A stretch of DNA of 10,126 bases from Myxococcota bacterium (lineage in GTDB: Bacteria > Myxococcota > UBA4151). Shown piece by piece: positions 7,490 to 10,126 of this stretch (its first letter is position 1; every line of letters starts with the position of its first letter). The position numbers were made by a program, and so were the translations under genes. The notes under the pieces are model-generated. The model saw nothing but the letters and a program-made list of their open reading frames with translations, was not told the origin of the DNA and did no database searches. The DNA lies in the NCBI GenBank assembly GCA_028823075.1, contig JAPKCE010000044.1, positions 1 to 10,126 of the forward strand. Reading direction: 5' to 3'.

Positions 7490-7912
7490 GTGACTCAGCC
7501 CGTACGCACCTTGTCGCAAAAACAGATGTTGCGCGATCGTCGACGTCTCATAGCCGACGGCGAATGGGTCGAACCCGAGACCTACGAGCGCCCGGCCGAC
7601 CGTGAAGATTGCCGCTTTGGCGCCCGACCCTGCTTGTTTGTAGCCTGTCGTTTCCATCTCTACCTCGATGTTAACCCGCGTACCGGCTCGATCAAGTTCA
7701 ACTTCCCCGGCAAAGAAGTTCATGAACTCGAAGAGACCTGCGCCCTGGACGTGGCCGAGCGCGGCGGCATCACCTTGGAAGAGGTGGGCGGCCTAATGAA
7801 CTTAACGCGTGAGCGTGTGCGTCAGCTCGAAGCTGAGGCCCTCGACGACCTCGAATCCATCGTCGATCTCACCGAAGAAGATATTACCGATTTGGGCGCG
7901 CGCATCGAATAA
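7490..7912 (+). CDS. Small DNA-binding protein with sigma-70 region 4 HTH and Cys/His cluster
   Basis: This 140-aa protein is a probable transcription regulator. Residues ~84-122 form a sigma-70 region 4-type helix-turn-helix: ITLEEVGGLMNLTRERVRQLEAE is split as ITLEEVGGL (94-102) and TRERVRQLE (106-114), almost the signature by which primary sigma factors bind the -35 element. No region 2 or 3 precedes it, so it is not a complete sigma factor. Residues ~41-56 carry C41, C48, C53 and H56 (CRFGARPC, then CRFHLYLDVN), with C84 at the start of the HTH. Similar small proteins with a conserved PC..SC.YHLYLDVNP stretch occur in delta-proteobacteria, from memory, with no function known to me. The Cys/His set could bind a metal or sense redox (inference). 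The C-terminus is acidic. The GTG at 7490 is preferred on its ribosome binding site; GTG 7403 would add 29 residues. It lies between the envelope operon and the pur genes, and a hairpin follows. Confidence 0.8.
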   Translation: MTQPVRTLSQKQMLRDRRRLIADGEWVEPETYERPADREDCRFGARPCLFVACRFHLYLDVNPRTGSIKFNFPGKEVHELEETCALDVAERGGITLEEVGGLMNLTRERVRQLEAEALDDLESIVDLTEEDITDLGARIE

Positions 7913-7938
7913 GGGCCTTTACCATTTTGTGAAGTTGC

Positions 7939-7970
7939 GGTCGGGGGTCAACCCCGACCTTATCTCTTTT
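7939..7970 (+). terminator. Intrinsic terminator-like hairpin before purH
   Basis: An 8-bp perfect GC-rich stem, GGTCGGGG (7939-7946) pairing with CCCCGACC (7952-7959), encloses the 5-nt loop GTCAA. The T-rich tail TTATCTCTTTT (7960-7970) follows. It probably terminates the sigma-like gene's transcript. It ends only 14 nt before the purH ATG, so it could also act as an attenuator for readthrough into the pur genes. The interrupted T tract makes its efficiency uncertain. Confidence 0.7.
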
Positions 7971-7972
7971 AC

Positions 7973-7976
7973 GGAG
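7973..7976 (+). promoter_or_regulatory. Ribosome binding site for purH
   Basis: GGAG lies 8 nt before the ATG at 7985, just downstream of the hairpin tail. It fits the ATG that starts the conserved MQRALLSVSDKSG. Confidence 0.6.
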
Positions 7977-7984
7977 CCCTAAAA

Positions 7985-9451
7985 ATGCAACGTGCCCTGT
8001 TGAGCGTATCCGATAAATCAGGATTAATCCCCTTCGCCGCCGGCCTCGTTGAAGCCGGTGTCGAGTTGTTGAGCACAGGTGGCACCGCACGCGCCCTACG
8101 CGAGGCGCAACTCCCTGTGATCGATGTGGCTTCTTACACCGGTAGCCCGGAAATTTTCGCTGGGCGACTGAAAACTCTACATCCGAAAGTGCATGGCGGT
8201 ATTTTGTATCGCCGCGACAACGCCGACCACCTAGCCGAAGCGGCGCAGCACGATATTGGTCCCATCGACTTGGTGGTGGTCAATTTGTACCCCTTCGCGG
8301 CGACCATCGCCAAGCCCGACTGCACCTTTGATCTGGCCATTGAGAACATCGACATTGGCGGTCCGACCATGCTGCGTTCGGCGGCTAAAAACCACGCTTC
8401 GGTGACCGTGGTTGTCGACCCGAGTGACTATGCCGAAGTCCTGGGTGAGGTGAGCGCAGGCGACACTAGCGAGCAGACGCGGCGACGTTTGGCGACCAAG
8501 GCTTTTGATCATACTGCCGCCTACGACCGCATGATCGCCACGTACCTCGGAGCCGGTGAGGAACTGCGCTACGGTGAAAACCCGCATCAACAAGCGCGGC
8601 TTCTGGGCGACCCTGAATTGCCCTGTGGCTGCGAGCAGTTGCATGGCAAGGCGCTTAGTTACAACAACTTGGTCGATCTCGATGCGGCGCTTTGCTTGAT
8701 CGAAGAATTCAAGGGCGAAACGGCAGTAGCGATTCTCAAGCATACCAACCCCTGCGGCGTGGCGCGCCTAGCGACGGGAAGCGCCGCCGATACTTTTAAG
8801 GCGGCCCTTGATTGCGATCCGGTGTCAGCCTTTGGCGGCATCGTCGCGTGTTCCGTTGAAATCGATTTAGAAGCAGCCGAAGCGATGGCTGAGATTTTTC
8901 TGGAAGTGATCGTGGCACCTTCGTTCAGCGAGGCTGCCCAAGAGCGATTGATGCGCAAAAAGAACCTACGTTTGATGCGCCTTCGCAGCGACTTTGACAC
9001 CAGCCCACGCATGCGTTCCGTTCAGCATGGCATGCTCATTCAAGATAGCGATATTGGCGCCCAAGAGACGCGTGAAGTCGCCACTCAGAGGGCCCCGAAC
9101 GCGGCAGAAACCCGCGCCTTGGAGTTAGCATGGAAGGTCTGCAAGCATGTTAAATCGAACGCCATCGTGTTCGCTAACGCTGAGCAGGTAGTAGGCGTTG
9201 GAGCCGGTCAGATGAGTCGCATTGACGCGGCTGAACTCGCCATCAAACGTTGTAAGTTAGATCTCGCTAATACGGTGGTCGGGTCGGACGCTTTCTTCCC
9301 CTTTCGCGATGGCCTTGATGTCTGTGCAGCGGTCGGCGCCAAGGCGGTGATTCAGCCCGGTGGCTCGAAGCGAGACGCCGAGGTCATTGACGCCGCAAAC
9401 GAGCATGGCATAGCGATGGTCTTTACCGGCACCCGCCACTTTCGCCACTAA
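7985..9451 (+). CDS. purH: Bifunctional AICAR formyltransferase / IMP cyclohydrolase
   Basis: This 488-aa cytoplasmic enzyme catalyses the last two steps of de novo IMP synthesis: formylation of AICAR with 10-formyl-THF, then cyclisation of FAICAR to IMP. The N-terminal cyclohydrolase domain (~1-185) shows SVSDKSG (7-13), LSTGGTA (29-35), GRLKTLHPKVHGG (60-72), NLYPF, and IDIGGPTMLRSAAKN. The transformylase domain starts near LRYGENPHQ and carries GKALSYNN and the catalytic KHTNPCG (K252, H253). It continues with SAFGGI, WKVCKHVKSNAIVFA, VGVGAGQMSR, DAFFPF and the terminal TGTRHFRH. All key motifs are present. At 488 aa it is shorter than the ~510-530 aa of B. subtilis and E. coli PurH; the inter-domain linker (about residues 184-197) appears compacted. 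It is followed after 11 nt by purD, a common PurH-PurD arrangement. A terminator-like hairpin upstream suggests it has its own promoter or attenuation. Confidence 0.97.
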   Translation: MQRALLSVSDKSGLIPFAAGLVEAGVELLSTGGTARALREAQLPVIDVASYTGSPEIFAGRLKTLHPKVHGGILYRRDNADHLAEAAQHDIGPIDLVVVNLYPFAATIAKPDCTFDLAIENIDIGGPTMLRSAAKNHASVTVVVDPSDYAEVLGEVSAGDTSEQTRRRLATKAFDHTAAYDRMIATYLGAGEELRYGENPHQQARLLGDPELPCGCEQLHGKALSYNNLVDLDAALCLIEEFKGETAVAILKHTNPCGVARLATGSAADTFKAALDCDPVSAFGGIVACSVEIDLEAAEAMAEIFLEVIVAPSFSEAAQERLMRKKNLRLMRLRSDFDTSPRMRSVQHGMLIQDSDIGAQETREVATQRAPNAAETRALELAWKVCKHVKSNAIVFANAEQVVGVGAGQMSRIDAAELAIKRCKLDLANTVVGSDAFFPFRDGLDVCAAVGAKAVIQPGGSKRDAEVIDAANEHGIAMVFTGTRHFRH

Positions 9452-9456
9452 AGGAG
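9451..9456 (+). promoter_or_regulatory. Ribosome binding site for purD
   Basis: A perfect AAGGAG overlaps the last base of the purH stop codon and lies 6 nt before the purD ATG. It favours efficient translation of purD from a purHD transcript. Confidence 0.7.
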
Positions 9457-9462
9457 CCGAGC

Positions 9463-10126
9463 ATGCGAGTTCTTGTTGTTGGTGGTGGTGGTCGTGAGCA
9501 TGCGCTGGTTTGGCGCCTGCGCCAGAGCCCTTCGGTGACCGTTCTTCATGCGGCGCCGGGAAGCGCTGCCATAGCGCAGCTCGCCAAAGTTCATGATGTC
9601 GCCGCCGATGCTGTGCAAGAACAGCTCGAGCTAGCCCAGCATTTGCAAGCTGAACTGGTGGTTATTGGTCCAGAGGCGCCGTTGGTAGGAGGCCTGGCCG
9701 ATGCCTTGCGCAGCGCCGGTATTGCCTGTGTTGGCCCAAGTGCGGCAGCCGCCGAGCTTGAAGGCAGCAAAGCATTTGCCAAAGAGATTATGAACGCCGC
9801 TGGTGTTCCCACGGCTCGCCATGAGACCTTTAGTCAGGAGTCAGCGGCGCTTGAATACTTGGCAGGGCACGAGGGAGCGATCGTCATTAAAGCTGACGGC
9901 CTGGCAGCTGGAAAAGGCGTCACGGTCGCGCAGAACCGGGCCGAGGCCGAGGCGGCGGTGCGCGAATGCTTTGAAGGTCGTTTTGGTCAAGCCGGGGCGC
10001 GGGTGGTGATCGAAGAATGTTTGATCGGCACCGAACTGAGCTTTATCTGTCTTTGCGATGAATCGGGCATCGTCCCGCTGGCCTCCAGCCAATACCATAA
10101 GCGTTTGGGCGACGGAGATACCGGGC
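9463..10126 (+). CDS. purD: Phosphoribosylamine-glycine ligase (GAR synthetase), N-terminal part
   Basis: This is an ATP-grasp ligase of de novo purine synthesis that joins glycine to 5-phosphoribosylamine. The frame is open from the ATG at 9463 to the right edge, giving 221 complete codons of an expected ~425, so the gene is cut by the window and not shown to be broken. The N domain begins with RVLVVGGGGREHAL (2-15), the nucleotide-fold motif of PurD, then VVIGPEAPLVGG and CVGPS. The ATP-grasp domain begins near GSKAFAKEIM and shows VIKADGLAAGKGV with K143 and K151. The last visible stretch is SSQYHKRLGDGDTG; most PurD proteins I recall have Asp where this has Tyr 211. The gene starts 11 nt after purH with a strong ribosome binding site, so the two are very likely cotranscribed. 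Confidence 0.96.
   Translation, partial: MRVLVVGGGGREHALVWRLRQSPSVTVLHAAPGSAAIAQLAKVHDVAADAVQEQLELAQHLQAELVVIGPEAPLVGGLADALRSAGIACVGPSAAAAELEGSKAFAKEIMNAAGVPTARHETFSQESAALEYLAGHEGAIVIKADGLAAGKGVTVAQNRAEAEAAVRECFEGRFGQAGARVVIEECLIGTELSFICLCDESGIVPLASSQYHKRLGDGDTG

Noticed and set aside
8231..8743. Minus-strand open frame of 170 residues inside purH
   Set aside because: The + strand here encodes conserved PurH motifs; the antisense frame has no recognisable protein features.
9480..9491. Short GGT repeat at the start of purD
   Set aside because: It simply encodes the conserved glycine loop VVGGGGREH.
1..10126. Defence island, prophage, transposon or CRISPR content
   Set aside because: I found no transposase, integrase, nuclease, repeat-spacer pattern or terminal repeats; codon style looks uniform across the window.

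Overview
The window reads as bacterial chromosome from a Gram-negative delta-proteobacterial lineage, most likely Myxococcota/Bradymonadota-like. This is inferred from four things: two large predicted lipoproteins, a Myxococcota-style cysteine-rich lipoprotein, a small sigma-region-4-like regulator of a type I associate with those groups, and moderately high GC with short intergenic gaps. No gene is identified to species level. All seven supported genes lie on the + strand. I see no rRNA, tRNA, CRISPR array, insertion sequence or integration scar.

Region 1 (3-7330) looks like one tightly packed transcription unit of five genes. In order they are: the C-terminal end of an unrecognised protein; a 1298-aa lipoprotein zinc metalloprotease with an intact metzincin signature; a 430-aa cysteine-rich lipoprotein; a CpsB/YwqE-type PHP phosphoesterase with all its metal ligands; and a 326-aa polytopic membrane protein of the YbhN/AglD (UPF0104, flippase-like) family. 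The gaps are 16, 13 and 4 nt, and the last pair overlaps by 16 nt with a TTG start. This suggests, but does not prove, a cell-envelope module in which an outer-membrane-anchored protease and a disulfide-rich surface protein are co-expressed with envelope polysaccharide or lipid functions.

Region 2 (7331-7984) is a 159-nt spacer with a weak promoter candidate, then a 140-aa DNA-binding protein that has a sigma-70 region 4 helix-turn-helix and a Cys/His cluster but no region 2. An intrinsic terminator-like hairpin follows.

Region 3 (7985 to the end) is de novo purine biosynthesis: purH (bifunctional AICAR transformylase/IMP cyclohydrolase, with a shortened inter-domain linker) and the first 221 codons of purD (GAR synthetase), 11 nt apart with a strong Shine-Dalgarno overlapping the purH stop.

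The most unusual content is in region 1 (the protease and cysteine-rich lipoprotein pair linked to PHP phosphatase and flippase-like genes) and in the sigma-like Cys/His protein. I do not see an unmistakable new defence or mobile system.
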